Source: Mesorhizobium sp. M1D.F.Ca.ET.043.01.1.1 | GTDB taxonomy: Bacteria; Pseudomonadota; Alphaproteobacteria; Rhizobiales; Rhizobiaceae | Length of the DNA: 64,000 nucleotides | Direction: 5' to 3' | NCBI RefSeq assembly: GCF_003952385.1 | Contig: NZ_CP034444.1 | Coordinates: forward strand, 6,771,001 to 6,835,000 | In this document: in pieces, positions 49,466 to 57,411 of the stretch | Numbering within the stretch: position 1 is the first letter of the stretch | Layout: every line of letters begins with the position of its first letter | Program-made: the position numbers and the translations under genes | The notes under the pieces: model-generated | Databases searched by the model: none | What the model was told of the DNA's origin: nothing | The model's input: the letters and a program-made list of their open reading frames with translations, nothing else

Positions 49466-50077
49466 ATGTCGCTCATCACTTCGGTCGAACAGCTCGAGGC
49501 CCTTTACGGCCTGCCCGGCGAGGCCTCGATCGTCAAGGAACTCGACCATGTGATTCCCGAATATGCCGCCTTCATCGAGGCCTCGCCCTTCGTGGCGCTC
49601 GCGACCAGCGGACCGGAAGGGCTGGACTGCTCGCCGCGCGGCGATCTCGCCGGCTTCGTGCGCCTCGTCGATGAAAAGACGCTGATGATGCCCGACAGGC
49701 GCGGCAACAACCGCGCCGATTCGCTGAAGAACATCATTCGCGATCCCCGCGTCGGGCTGCTGTTCCTGGTGCCCGGCTCCGGCACGACGCTACGTGTCAA
49801 CGGCCGTGCTCACATCACCACCGATGCCGAGCTTTGCGCCTCCTTCACGGTCGAAGGCAAGCCGGCGCGGTCGGTCACCGTCGTCGCCGTCGACACGGTT
49901 TATTTCCAGTGCGCCCGCGCCATCGTGCGCTCGGAGCTCTGGAACCCGGCGAAGCAGGTCGATCCGAAGTCGCTGCCGACGCCTGGCCGGATCCTCGAGA
50001 TCACCAGCCGCAAGAATATCGACGGCGAGACCTACGATCGGCAATGGCCTGAGCGGGCGAAAAAGACGATGTGGTAG
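49466..50077 (+). CDS. Pyridoxamine 5'-phosphate oxidase-like flavin-binding protein (MSMEG_1061 type)
   Basis: The 203-residue protein has a split-barrel fold with FVALATSGPEGLDCSPRGD, MMPDRRGNNRADSLKNI and VGLLFLVPGSGTTLRVNG, the pattern of FMN- or F420-binding proteins of this subgroup. The exact reaction is unknown. AGGAGG lies about 9 bases upstream of the ATG. A hairpin between this gene and the convergent MarR gene probably ends both transcripts. Confidence 0.88.
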   Translation: MSLITSVEQLEALYGLPGEASIVKELDHVIPEYAAFIEASPFVALATSGPEGLDCSPRGDLAGFVRLVDEKTLMMPDRRGNNRADSLKNIIRDPRVGLLFLVPGSGTTLRVNGRAHITTDAELCASFTVEGKPARSVTVVAVDTVYFQCARAIVRSELWNPAKQVDPKSLPTPGRILEITSRKNIDGETYDRQWPERAKKTMW

Positions 50078-50078
50078 A

Positions 50079-50115
50079 CGTGTTGATTTCGGGTGAGGCC
50101 TGAAATCTCAACACG
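50079..50115. terminator. Bidirectional hairpin between convergent genes
   Basis: CGTGTTGA and TCAACACG form the outer stem, with TTTC...GAAA pairing inside. It begins 2 bases after the flavin-protein stop and 17 bases before the MarR stop. Confidence 0.7.
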
Positions 50116-50131
50116 CCTGGACAGGGGTCGG

Positions 50132-50584
50132 TCAGGCTTCCTTGAGCACATCGGCGATCTTGCGCATCTGCTCGCCGATCATGTCGCACTGTTCCGGCGT
50201 CGACTGGCTCATCGCCTTCTCGATCAGCGCCATGTGCACCTTCAGTGCCCGCATCAGCAGGGCCTCGCCGGCTTCGGTGAGGTTCAGCCGCAGCACGCGC
50301 TTGTCCTTCTCGTCGCCTTCGCGACGCAGCAGGCCGCGGGCTTCCAGCTGCGGCAGGAGCATGGTGATGTTGGAGCGGCCGACAAGCAGCTTGCGTGCCA
50401 GGTCGTGCTGCGACATGCCGGGATGGCGATAGAGGTTCATCAGCACGTCGAGTTGCGCCGGCTTCAAGTCGAGCGGCGCCAGCTTCGTCGCCAGCGTGCG
50501 CTCCAGCACATGGCAGGCGCGCGCCACGGCAACCCAGTTGCGAAAGCGCGGATTGTCCCAGGGCAGCTCTTGCTTAATGTTCAT
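50132..50584 (-). CDS. MarR-family transcriptional regulator
   Basis: The 150-residue protein has the winged-helix layout: helix ARACHVLERTLATKLAPLDL, recognition part GMSQHDLARKLLVGRSNITM and wing GLLRREGDEKDKRVLRLNL (D-x-R-D-like basic wing). It is divergent from an alpha/beta hydrolase gene with only 47 bases between starts, and TGAAC/GTTCA repeats fill that gap, so it most likely represses itself and the hydrolase gene. No Shine-Dalgarno sequence is evident; the transcript may be leaderless. Confidence 0.9.
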   Translation of the reverse strand: MNIKQELPWDNPRFRNWVAVARACHVLERTLATKLAPLDLKPAQLDVLMNLYRHPGMSQHDLARKLLVGRSNITMLLPQLEARGLLRREGDEKDKRVLRLNLTEAGEALLMRALKVHMALIEKAMSQSTPEQCDMIGEQMRKIADVLKEA

Positions 50585-50612
50585 GTTTGAACTATTATGT
50601 TCATGCTTGAAC
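50582..50612. promoter_or_regulatory. Probable MarR operator
   Basis: CATGTTTGAAC (50582-50592) and CATGCTTGAAC (50602-50612) are near-identical 11-bp direct repeats 20 bases apart. They also form TGAAC-N6-GTTCA (50588-50603) and GTTCA-N4-TGAAC (50599-50612) palindromes. The site overlaps the MarR start codon and precedes the hydrolase start by 20 bases. Confidence 0.7.
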
Positions 50613-50631
50613 GAATGGATGGACCGCCACT

Positions 50632-51540
50632 ATGGCATCATTTGGATTGAAGGTCATCCGGGGCGTCTTCGGCGCGGCCGAGCATGTCGCTCCGCGTCTC
50701 AGCGGCCGCGCCGCGTTCGAATTGTTCTGCCGCACGCCAAACGTCAAGGCCTTGAGCAATGGCGAGCGCCGCGCCGTCGAGCGCGCTGCCGCTTTCATGG
50801 CCGAGGCCCGCCATCACCGTTTGAAAACCAGGACGGATTGCGTTGCGGTGCATGAGTTCCGGCCCGAGCCGGGCAGGGACTCTCGCGGCACAGTGCTCGT
50901 CATCCACGGCTGGCGCTCTCGCACCGAATACATGCGCACGCTCATCGAGGGATTTCGCGGCGCCGGCTACAAGGTCGTCTCGCTCGACCTGCCAGGGCAT
51001 GGCCATTCGCTCGGCCGGCATCTCAACATGGTGACCGCGGTCGACGCGGCACGGGTCGCCGGAGAGTGGTTCGGCCCGTTTGTTGCTGCCGTCGGCCATT
51101 CCTTTGGCGGCGCGATCGCCGCTAACGCCGTCGCTGCCTCCGTAAAAGGCATGCCGCCATTGGCGGCGCAAAAACTGGTGCTGATCGCCGCGCCCAGTTC
51201 CATGCCCGCGATATTCGATGACTTCAGCCGCATGCTCAATGTCGGGCCGCGCTCCCAGGTCGCCATGGCGGATCGGGTGAAACATCTGTCGGGGCGGCCC
51301 CTCAGCGAATTCACCGGCGACCGCCAGCTTGCCGAGGTGCCGGTGCCGACGCTGATCATCCATGCGCCGGACGATCGCGAAGTCCATGCCGATCATGCCA
51401 AGCGCTATGCGGGCGCCGGCGAACATGTCAGCCTGCATTGGGCCGACGGGCTTGGCCATCGCCGCATCCTCGCCGACAAGGATGTCGTGGCGCGCGCCGT
51501 GGGCTTCGTCACGGGGGAACGCCAGTCGGCGCTGCATTGA
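50632..51540 (+). CDS. Alpha/beta hydrolase
   Basis: The 302-residue protein has the hydrolase fold with LVIHGWRSRTEYM (oxyanion region), the nucleophile serine in AAVGHSFGGAIAAN, the acid in IIHAPDDREVH and the histidine in DGLGHRRIL. The substrate is unknown, but control by the divergent MarR regulator suggests it handles a foreign or toxic ester. The N-terminal 80 residues form an extra helical region. Confidence 0.9.
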   Translation: MASFGLKVIRGVFGAAEHVAPRLSGRAAFELFCRTPNVKALSNGERRAVERAAAFMAEARHHRLKTRTDCVAVHEFRPEPGRDSRGTVLVIHGWRSRTEYMRTLIEGFRGAGYKVVSLDLPGHGHSLGRHLNMVTAVDAARVAGEWFGPFVAAVGHSFGGAIAANAVAASVKGMPPLAAQKLVLIAAPSSMPAIFDDFSRMLNVGPRSQVAMADRVKHLSGRPLSEFTGDRQLAEVPVPTLIIHAPDDREVHADHAKRYAGAGEHVSLHWADGLGHRRILADKDVVARAVGFVTGERQSALH

Positions 51541-51590
51541 AAAATAGTTGCAGGGCAAGCCTCCTGCGATCCTCCGTCCGGAACCGCGAA

Positions 51591-51628
51591 AAGCCGGGTC
51601 AGTCGGGTTTCTTCTTCTGACCCGGCTT
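51591..51628 (-). terminator. Terminator hairpin overlapping the 3' end of the rhodanese gene
   Basis: AAGCCGGGTCAG (51591-51602) and CTGACCCGGCTT (51617-51628) are a perfect 12-bp inverted repeat. Read on the minus strand it is followed by TTTTCG. The upstream arm is made from codons of the last residues of the protein, so the terminator is partly coding. Confidence 0.8.
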
Positions 51629-52000
51629 GACCGGCAGGCCGGCGGCCTTCCAGGCGGTGTAGCCGCCAAGGATGTGCTTGACCGGCGTGAGGCCCATGTC
51701 CTGCGCCGTCTTGGTTGCCAGCGCCGAGCGCCAGCCGCCGGCGCAGAAGAAGACGAAGGTCTTGCCCGAGGCGAAGAACGGCTTGTGGTAGGGGCTTTCG
51801 GGGTCGATCCAGAATTCGAGCATGCCGCGCGTGACATGCTTGGAGCCTGGGATCTTGCCGTCGCGCTCGACCTCGCCAGGATCGCGCAGATCGACGAAGA
51901 TCGTGCCATCGTCCTCCAGCAGCCCGGCCGCTTCCTCAGGCGACACCACCTCGATCTCGGCATTCGCCTCATCGAGAAGTTCGCGATATCCCTTCTTCAC
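51599..52000 (-). CDS. Rhodanese-domain sulfurtransferase
   Basis: The 133-residue single-domain protein has FVDLRDPGEVERDGKIPGSKH and the active-site cysteine in FVFFCAGGWRSALAT, followed by HILGGYTAWKAAGLPV. It probably moves sulfane sulfur; the acceptor is unknown. GTG 52000 is chosen as start because CGGAGGA lies about 7 bases upstream; an ATG 15 codons earlier would place the first residues in a region unlike the family. Confidence 0.88.
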   Translation of the reverse strand: MKKGYRELLDEANAEIEVVSPEEAAGLLEDDGTIFVDLRDPGEVERDGKIPGSKHVTRGMLEFWIDPESPYHKPFFASGKTFVFFCAGGWRSALATKTAQDMGLTPVKHILGGYTAWKAAGLPVKPGQKKKPD

Positions 52001-52302
52001 TGCATATCCTCCGGGCCTCGCATGGGCCATCCAGATTTCGAGCACAATCCTCGCGGCTTGTCACGCCATCGCCAGTTCCGCCACGGTGTGGCGCAGCACC
52101 GCAAGCATGGCGGGTACCGGGTGGGGGGCGCAGCGGCCGTCACGATGATGTGAAACCGTTCTGCAACAGACCCGTCGAAATTTATGGAAGCTTAACGAAA
52201 TCGGTATGAATCAGTATAGTTGCGCCTTACATCCGCCATGCGGTGGGCGAGATCGTTTTAGCGGCGCGGAACGGAACCGGTGACAACCGGAGCGGGTGAT
52301 TC
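52001..52302. other. Intergenic region between rhodanese and L,D-transpeptidase genes
   Basis: About 300 bases between divergent genes; expected to hold both promoters. I see no repeat element, hairpin or conserved operator that I can name. Confidence 0.5.
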
Positions 52303-54177
52303 ATGAAATTCCTCGGAAAAAGACAAGCCGTGCTGCCAGTCGCGATCGCTGTAACGCTTGCTATCGGCATGCCGCAGGCCAGCGCCCAGGGGCTGTTCGA
52401 CATGCTGTTCGGCGGCGGCATCCGGCATAATCCCCCAGGAGATTTTCCGCCGCCGCCGAAGCCGCGAAAGATGCAGCCCGGCACCGGCGGAGGCAGCGTC
52501 AGGATCAGCAGCCCGACCTACAACACCTACAGGGCCGACAAGCTCGCGCGTGTCGACTTCAAGTCGCTGCTGCCGGCTCCGCCGCCCGCGACCGCGCAGG
52601 ACGCAGCCTTTGTGCCGTCCGTGACCGGAAGCGCGTTTCGCGACGCGCTGGCAGGCCTGAGCGACTATGAACTGTTTGCCGAACCGGACATCGCCAAGGC
52701 GCTCATCGCCTACTATTCGGCCAATCCTGATTTCATCTGGGTGACGGGGGATGCACCCAACACTCGGGCTCAGGATGCCGTCCGGGTGCTTGGCGAGGCG
52801 GCGAGCTACGGCCTGACGCCGGCCGACTATTCAGTCGATGTTCCGGCGACCGCGACTGCCGCGACACCGGAAGAGCGGACCAAGGAACTGGTCCGCTTCG
52901 AGATGGCGCTGTCGGCGCGCGTGCTGCGCTATGCCCATGACGCCCAGAGCGGCCGCGTCGACCCGAACCGCATGACCGGCTATTACGATTTCCCGGCCAA
53001 GCCGCTCGATCTCGAGGGTGTGCTGAAGACGCTGGCGCACACGCAGGAGGTGCGGACCTACCTCGAATCGCGGCACCCGCAGAACCCGGAATACCAGGCG
53101 CTGCGCGTCGAACTGGAATCGCTTGAGGCGAGCGAGGAGAACGAGATCGTCGTCGATCCGAAGCTGCTGCTCAAGCCCGGCGAAAGCAGCCCCGAGCTAC
53201 CCAAGCTTTTGACGCTGATTGCCCGCAATCTCGATGACGAGATGGGCAGCGACTACGGCGAGGTCCTTGCCAGGCTTGGCAAGAGCGAGGTTTACGACCC
53301 CGAACTGGTGCCGGTGATCAAGGCGGTGCAGAAGCAGGCCGGGATGAAGGGCGACGGCGTCATCGGCCCGCGCACGGTCGCCTCGCTTGCCGGAACCTCC
53401 AAGGCCGACAAGATCGAGAAGGTCCGGGTCGCGCTCGAAGAGCTGCGCTGGCTTCCCTCCGACCTTGGCAGCCCGCGCGTATTCATCAACCAGCCGGCCT
53501 TCACCGCGAGCTACATCGACAATGGCGAGGAGAAGCTGAAGACCCGCGTGGTCATCGGCAAGGTCACCAACCAGACCGCCTTCTTCTACAACCAGATCAA
53601 GCAGGTCGATTATCATCCCTACTGGGGCGTGCCGCAGTCGATCATCGTCAACGAGATGCTGCCGCGGCTTCGCAGCGATCCGGGCTATCTCGATCGCGCC
53701 GGCTACGAGGTGACGGATTCGCGAGGCAATCAAATCCCGTCGGCCGCGGTTGACTGGGGTGCCTATGGCTCCAAAATTCCCTTCAGCGTGCGTCAGCAGC
53801 CAAGCGAGGCCAACGCGCTCGGAGAGCTGAAGATACTCTTCCCCAACAAGCACGCCATCTACATGCACGACACGCCGCAGAAATCTTTCTTCGAGCGCGA
53901 CATGCGCGCGCTGAGCCACGGCTGCATCCGCCTGCAGGATCCGCGCGGCATGGCGGCCGCAGTGCTCGGCACCTCGGTCGACTATGTCGCCGAGAAGCTG
54001 AAGCACGGCCATTCGACCGAAAATGTCACGCGCGTCATGCCGGTCTATGTCGCCTATTTCACCGCTTGGCCCGACATGTCCGGCAAGGTCGAATATTTCG
54101 ACGACGTCTACGATCGCGATTCGAAGCTGATGCAGGCACTGGATGCGACCGAAGCGGTGCGTGCGCCGTCAAGCTAA
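52303..54177 (+). CDS. L,D-transpeptidase with peptidoglycan-binding domain (YcbB/LdtD type)
   Basis: The 624-residue protein has a signal peptide (MKFLGKRQAVLPVAIAVTLA, cut near ASA), a proline-rich linker, a scaffold region, a peptidoglycan-binding unit (about residues 340-365, IKAVQKQAGMKGDGVIGPRT) and a YkuD domain. The catalytic cysteine is C541 in LSHGCIRLQDP with H539 beside it, and MHDTPQKSFFERD precedes it. It should make 3-3 crosslinks that give beta-lactam-insensitive wall repair. The TAA stop is the first three bases of repeat family B. Confidence 0.93.
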   Translation: MKFLGKRQAVLPVAIAVTLAIGMPQASAQGLFDMLFGGGIRHNPPGDFPPPPKPRKMQPGTGGGSVRISSPTYNTYRADKLARVDFKSLLPAPPPATAQDAAFVPSVTGSAFRDALAGLSDYELFAEPDIAKALIAYYSANPDFIWVTGDAPNTRAQDAVRVLGEAASYGLTPADYSVDVPATATAATPEERTKELVRFEMALSARVLRYAHDAQSGRVDPNRMTGYYDFPAKPLDLEGVLKTLAHTQEVRTYLESRHPQNPEYQALRVELESLEASEENEIVVDPKLLLKPGESSPELPKLLTLIARNLDDEMGSDYGEVLARLGKSEVYDPELVPVIKAVQKQAGMKGDGVIGPRTVASLAGTSKADKIEKVRVALEELRWLPSDLGSPRVFINQPAFTASYIDNGEEKLKTRVVIGKVTNQTAFFYNQIKQVDYHPYWGVPQSIIVNEMLPRLRSDPGYLDRAGYEVTDSRGNQIPSAAVDWGAYGSKIPFSVRQQPSEANALGELKILFPNKHAIYMHDTPQKSFFERDMRALSHGCIRLQDPRGMAAAVLGTSVDYVAEKLKHGHSTENVTRVMPVYVAYFTAWPDMSGKVEYFDDVYDRDSKLMQALDATEAVRAPSS

Positions 54178-54280
54178 AGCATGCCTCCCGAAAGCGGGGC
54201 CCGGTTTCGGGACAAGACATGCTTGAAATCAAGGACTTAAAAAAGATCGTGTGACTCTTTTTTCAAGCGACATGCCTTAA
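54174..54280. repeat. Interspersed repeat, family B, copy 2
   Basis: CTAAAGCATGCCTCCCGAAA, the TTTCGGGACAAGACATGCTTG arm (shortened here), ATTTCAAG-type linker and a closing CAAGCGACATGCCTTAA match the reverse complement of 37070-37177. It gives the TAA stop of the transpeptidase and, on the other strand, the last codons and TGA stop of the convergent membrane protein. Confidence 0.88.
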
Positions 54281-54742
54281 GCGTTCGACGAGCGGACGTC
54301 TGAAACCGGCGTCGCGTCCGGCAATCAGCCAATAGACGAAACCAGCCACCAGCCCGGCCGCGGCAATGATACTGAGGTCGGCCCAGCGTTCCGGATCGTC
54401 CGGCGCATCCGGCCAGAGCAGCATGAAGCCGGCAGCCGCGGCCGCGCCGCCGAACAGCATGTGCAGCCAGAAGCTCCGCAGCGAGAAGAACTCGGCGATC
54501 AGGGCAAAGACCAATGTCTGGATGCCGGTGACCACGATCGTCAGGAAATAGACGAACATGCCGAGAGGCGGCACGACCAGCACCGCGACGGGCGTGAACT
54601 GAATCAGCTCGAAATAGGCTGGAGCGTTGGGCAGGGCGCTCAGCGCCACGTAGATCACGACCAGCGCGATCAACCCGACGAGCACCGCGACCAGATAGCC
54701 GGCGAGCACCATCAGGATGCGCTTCAGGACGTAGCCAACCAT
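54263..54742 (-). CDS. Membrane protein of unknown function
   Basis: This 159-residue protein has four predicted membrane helices (around GYLVAVLVGLIALVVIYVAL, FTPVAVLVVPPLGMFVYFL, SFWLHMLFGGAAAAAGFML and LSIIAAAGLVAGFVYWLIAG) and a short basic tail. I do not recognise the family. GGGGG about 8 bases upstream favours ATG 54742; ATG 54748 and 54766 are also in frame. The last residues (LRHVA) come from repeat family B. Confidence 0.72.
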   Translation of the reverse strand: MVGYVLKRILMVLAGYLVAVLVGLIALVVIYVALSALPNAPAYFELIQFTPVAVLVVPPLGMFVYFLTIVVTGIQTLVFALIAEFFSLRSFWLHMLFGGAAAAAGFMLLWPDAPDDPERWADLSIIAAAGLVAGFVYWLIAGRDAGFRRPLVERLRHVA

Positions 54743-54838
54743 TGCCATGCACCCCCGTGCCCGCAATCATGGCGCGCAGTCAGCCATCAAACGCGCGTCG
54801 ACGCAAGTTCCGACACGGCGTGCGATCTGCTGGGATGC

Positions 54839-55099
54839 TTACTTCGGTTCGCCGGTCACCGGGTCATAGGTGATTTCGACCTTGGCCCGGTCGGTCGTGT
54901 AATAGGTGACGGTATAGCCGTCGCTGCTCCAGTCGACCTCCTTCACATATTGGAAGTCGTTCCGCTTCTCGACCTGGGCGACGATTTCCGAGAGCTTCTT
55001 GGCATTTTGCGGCGGCATCGCCTGCCCGTCGGCCGCGAAAGCCGATCCGCCGATAACGAAGAACGCAATGCCACTTGCCAAAACAACTACAGCGCGCAT
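54839..55099 (-). CDS. Small PepSY-like secreted protein
   Basis: The 86-residue protein has a signal peptide (MRAVVVLASGIAFFVIGGSA, cut after FAA) and a single PepSY-like domain (LSEIVAQVEKRNDFQYVKEV, then YTVTYYTTDRAKVEITYDP). Such small periplasmic proteins may inhibit proteases or bind metals, but this one has no known role. Confidence 0.82.
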   Translation of the reverse strand: MRAVVVLASGIAFFVIGGSAFAADGQAMPPQNAKKLSEIVAQVEKRNDFQYVKEVDWSSDGYTVTYYTTDRAKVEITYDPVTGEPK

Positions 55100-55509
55100 G
55101 ACTGCCCCTCAATCTCGTGTTGGCATGAACGCCCTGAAAACTCGAATCCCCGCCCGTTGGTTCCGCCACGGGCAGGCAGCGGCTTGCTCCACGGCTGATC
55201 CGCGACCCGTCGGCGACGCCTTCATTCGCGAAAGCTGAAATAAATAAAACTTCGAGATTCCAACAGGTAAAGAGGTTTCCGCGACATGGGGCTTCAGGTA
55301 ACGAAGGGCTAACCATGGGTTGGGCGGAAACCGCGTTCCATTAGCTGTTCGTGGTAGAGCTTTTTGCCAGACCCTGTTAGAGTTCGAACCAACAGGGTGG
55401 CAACGGCGCGCCGAGCCTGCCGGGGAACCTTTCCGTCGGCAAACGGCGAAGTGTTTTGAGAGCGGAAGTCGCCTGTTCTGGACCGAAAACAGGGACCGGG
55501 GGCTCGACC
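55100..55509. other. Intergenic region upstream of the cyclase gene
   Basis: About 410 bases between divergent genes. Apart from a nested palindrome at 55372-55397, described separately, I see no gene or known regulatory element. No TGTGA-N6-TCACA site is present. Confidence 0.55.
55372..55397. promoter_or_regulatory. Nested palindrome upstream of the cyclase gene
   Basis: CCCTGTT (55372-55378) and AACAGGG (55391-55397) flank the 8-bp palindrome GTTCGAAC (55382-55389). The centre is 125 bases before the cyclase start. It may be a regulator site; no protein can be assigned. Confidence 0.5.
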
Positions 55510-57291
55510 ATGGCTGAACGGAACTATACCCGTCAGCTTGCGACAATCATTTCTATCGACGCCGTAGGCTTTTCTCGGCTGATGGGCATCGACGACGAAC
55601 GCGCCGTCGCGGCCTTCGAGGAGCGGCGCGATATCATCACCGACAGCTGCGGCGCCTTTGGCGGCCGCACGTTCGGTGTTGCCGGCGACAGCATCATGGC
55701 CGAATTCGGCAATCCGATCGAAGCCTTGCGCGCGGCGTTCGACTTCCAGGACCGGATCATGGCGCTCAACTCCTCGTCCGCCGAGGAGATGCGCATGCCG
55801 TTCCGCGCCGGGATCAACACCGGCGACGTCATCGTCCGCGAGGGCCGTCTCTATGGCGACGACGTCAACATCGCCGCCCGTCTCCAGGAATTCGCTCCGC
55901 ATGACGGCCTCGCCATTTCGGAGACGACCTGGCACCACGTGAAGGACAAGACGGCGGCAGTTTTCACCGACCTCGGCGAGTTCATGCTCAAGAACATCGC
56001 CCTGCCGGTGCGCGTCCTGATAGCCGGGCGCGGCGGCAACGGGGCGACAATGGCTGCTCCCCTGGCTGCCTTCCCCTCCGCATCCGGCCCTTACAAACCC
56101 GTCCCCAAGGGACCGCCGGCAATCGCGGTGCTGCCGTTTCAGGGCAGCGGCAGCGAGCCCGATATCGGCTACATGGCCGATGGCGTAGCGGAAGACATCA
56201 TCTACGGCTTGTCCAATACCCGCTGGCTTTCGGTGATCGCCAAGGGCTCCAGCTTCCAGTTCCGCGACGACGGCCTTGGAACCAGGCTCATCGGCAACGC
56301 GCTTGGCGCGCGCTACATCGTCAGCGGCACGCTGACGGGTTTGGGCGGGCAAATCCGCCTCAACGCCTCGCTCACCGATACGTCGAACGGGCGCCTCGTC
56401 TGGTCGCAGCGCTTCGACCGCGACCTGGTCGACATCTTCAGCCTGCGCGACCAGATCGGCAGCGAGATCGTCTCGATCCTCGACAAGGAGGTCGACCGGG
56501 CCGAGCAGGTGCGGACCTTCCAGGTGCCGTGGGAAAGCCTCGAGACCTGGCAGCTGGTGCGGCGGGGCCGCTGGCACATGAACAGGCGCACGCGCAAAGA
56601 CACCGAGATCGCACTTGAATTCTTCGACAAGGCCTTTCAGGAAGATCCGAATTCCAGCGCCGTGCTGAACGAGCTGGCATGGTGGTACTTCTGGCGGGCA
56701 TGGCTCCGCTTCGGCGACAGCGACGACCTGGACAAGGTCGAGGCGTTCGCGCGCAAGGCGCTTCTGATGGACAGCCTCGACGCACGCCCGCACGCCTATC
56801 TCGGCGCGGCCGACATCATGCGCGGCCTGCCGGCGTCGGCCGCAGAGCATCTCATCGAAGCGATCCACATCAATCCGAGCTTTGCCTTCGCCCGCTCGGC
56901 GATGGGCAGCGCGCGCCTGCTGCTCGGCGACGCCGAAGGCGCGATCCCGTTTTTCCAGGATACCGAGCGGCTGAGCCCGTTCGACCTCTACCGCTTCCAC
57001 AATCTCGGGGAACTGGCCGCCGCATACTGCTTCGTCGAGGACTGGCCGGCGGCCATTGCCATCGCCGCACGTTCGCTCAACCTTTCGCCGGGCTACTTCT
57101 ACGCCAGGTTCCTCAAAATCGGCGCCTTGATGCGGAGCGGCCGCCACGACGAGGCCGAGCGGGAGCTCGCCATTTTCGCGACCAGGCATCCGGATTTTTC
57201 CGAGCAGAGGATTCGCTGGATACCGTTCGTCGATGCCGCGAAGAACAACTTCCTGATCGCCAATTTCGATCTAGCCAAGTCGATCGCATGA
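55510..57291 (+). CDS. Class III nucleotide cyclase with TolB-like and TPR regions
   Basis: The 593-residue protein has a catalytic domain (residues 8-180) with both metal-binding aspartates (D17 in SIDAVGFSRLM, D60 in AGDSIMAEFG) and the transition-state pair N120/R124 in DDVNIAARLQ. The positions that usually read the base (Lys four before D60, Asp seven before N120) are G56 and R113, so ATP versus GTP cannot be predicted. A TolB-like region follows (about 215-335, starting AIAVLPFQGSG), then TPR repeats to the end. No membrane segment is seen. ATG 55510 gives a good N-terminus. It is the first gene of a cluster with a P450-DyP fusion and a Crp regulator. Confidence 0.92.
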   Translation: MAERNYTRQLATIISIDAVGFSRLMGIDDERAVAAFEERRDIITDSCGAFGGRTFGVAGDSIMAEFGNPIEALRAAFDFQDRIMALNSSSAEEMRMPFRAGINTGDVIVREGRLYGDDVNIAARLQEFAPHDGLAISETTWHHVKDKTAAVFTDLGEFMLKNIALPVRVLIAGRGGNGATMAAPLAAFPSASGPYKPVPKGPPAIAVLPFQGSGSEPDIGYMADGVAEDIIYGLSNTRWLSVIAKGSSFQFRDDGLGTRLIGNALGARYIVSGTLTGLGGQIRLNASLTDTSNGRLVWSQRFDRDLVDIFSLRDQIGSEIVSILDKEVDRAEQVRTFQVPWESLETWQLVRRGRWHMNRRTRKDTEIALEFFDKAFQEDPNSSAVLNELAWWYFWRAWLRFGDSDDLDKVEAFARKALLMDSLDARPHAYLGAADIMRGLPASAAEHLIEAIHINPSFAFARSAMGSARLLLGDAEGAIPFFQDTERLSPFDLYRFHNLGELAAAYCFVEDWPAAIAIAARSLNLSPGYFYARFLKIGALMRSGRHDEAERELAIFATRHPDFSEQRIRWIPFVDAAKNNFLIANFDLAKSIA

Positions 57292-57316
57292 CCGCCAGCG
57301 CCGAAGGACAGACGAT

Positions 57317-57332
57317 TGTGAAAAAATTCACA
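57317..57332. promoter_or_regulatory. Exact Crp consensus site upstream of the P450-DyP gene
   Basis: TGTGA-AAAAAT-TCACA matches the cAMP-CRP consensus at all ten fixed positions. It is in the 120-base gap after the cyclase gene and 79 bases before the ATG of the fusion gene. The regulator expected to bind it is encoded at 61769-62455. Confidence 0.82.
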
Positions 57333-57411
57333 TACGCCGGAACGAAGCAAACCTAGGCCAAGGGATGGCCGGCATCGCAGTGACGTTGACAGCCGGGGGG
57401 CTCGAACGCGC

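Noticed and set aside
55372..55397. Possible tRNA T-loop (GTTCGAAC)
   Set aside because: No acceptor or anticodon stem can be folded around it; it is a symmetric palindrome.
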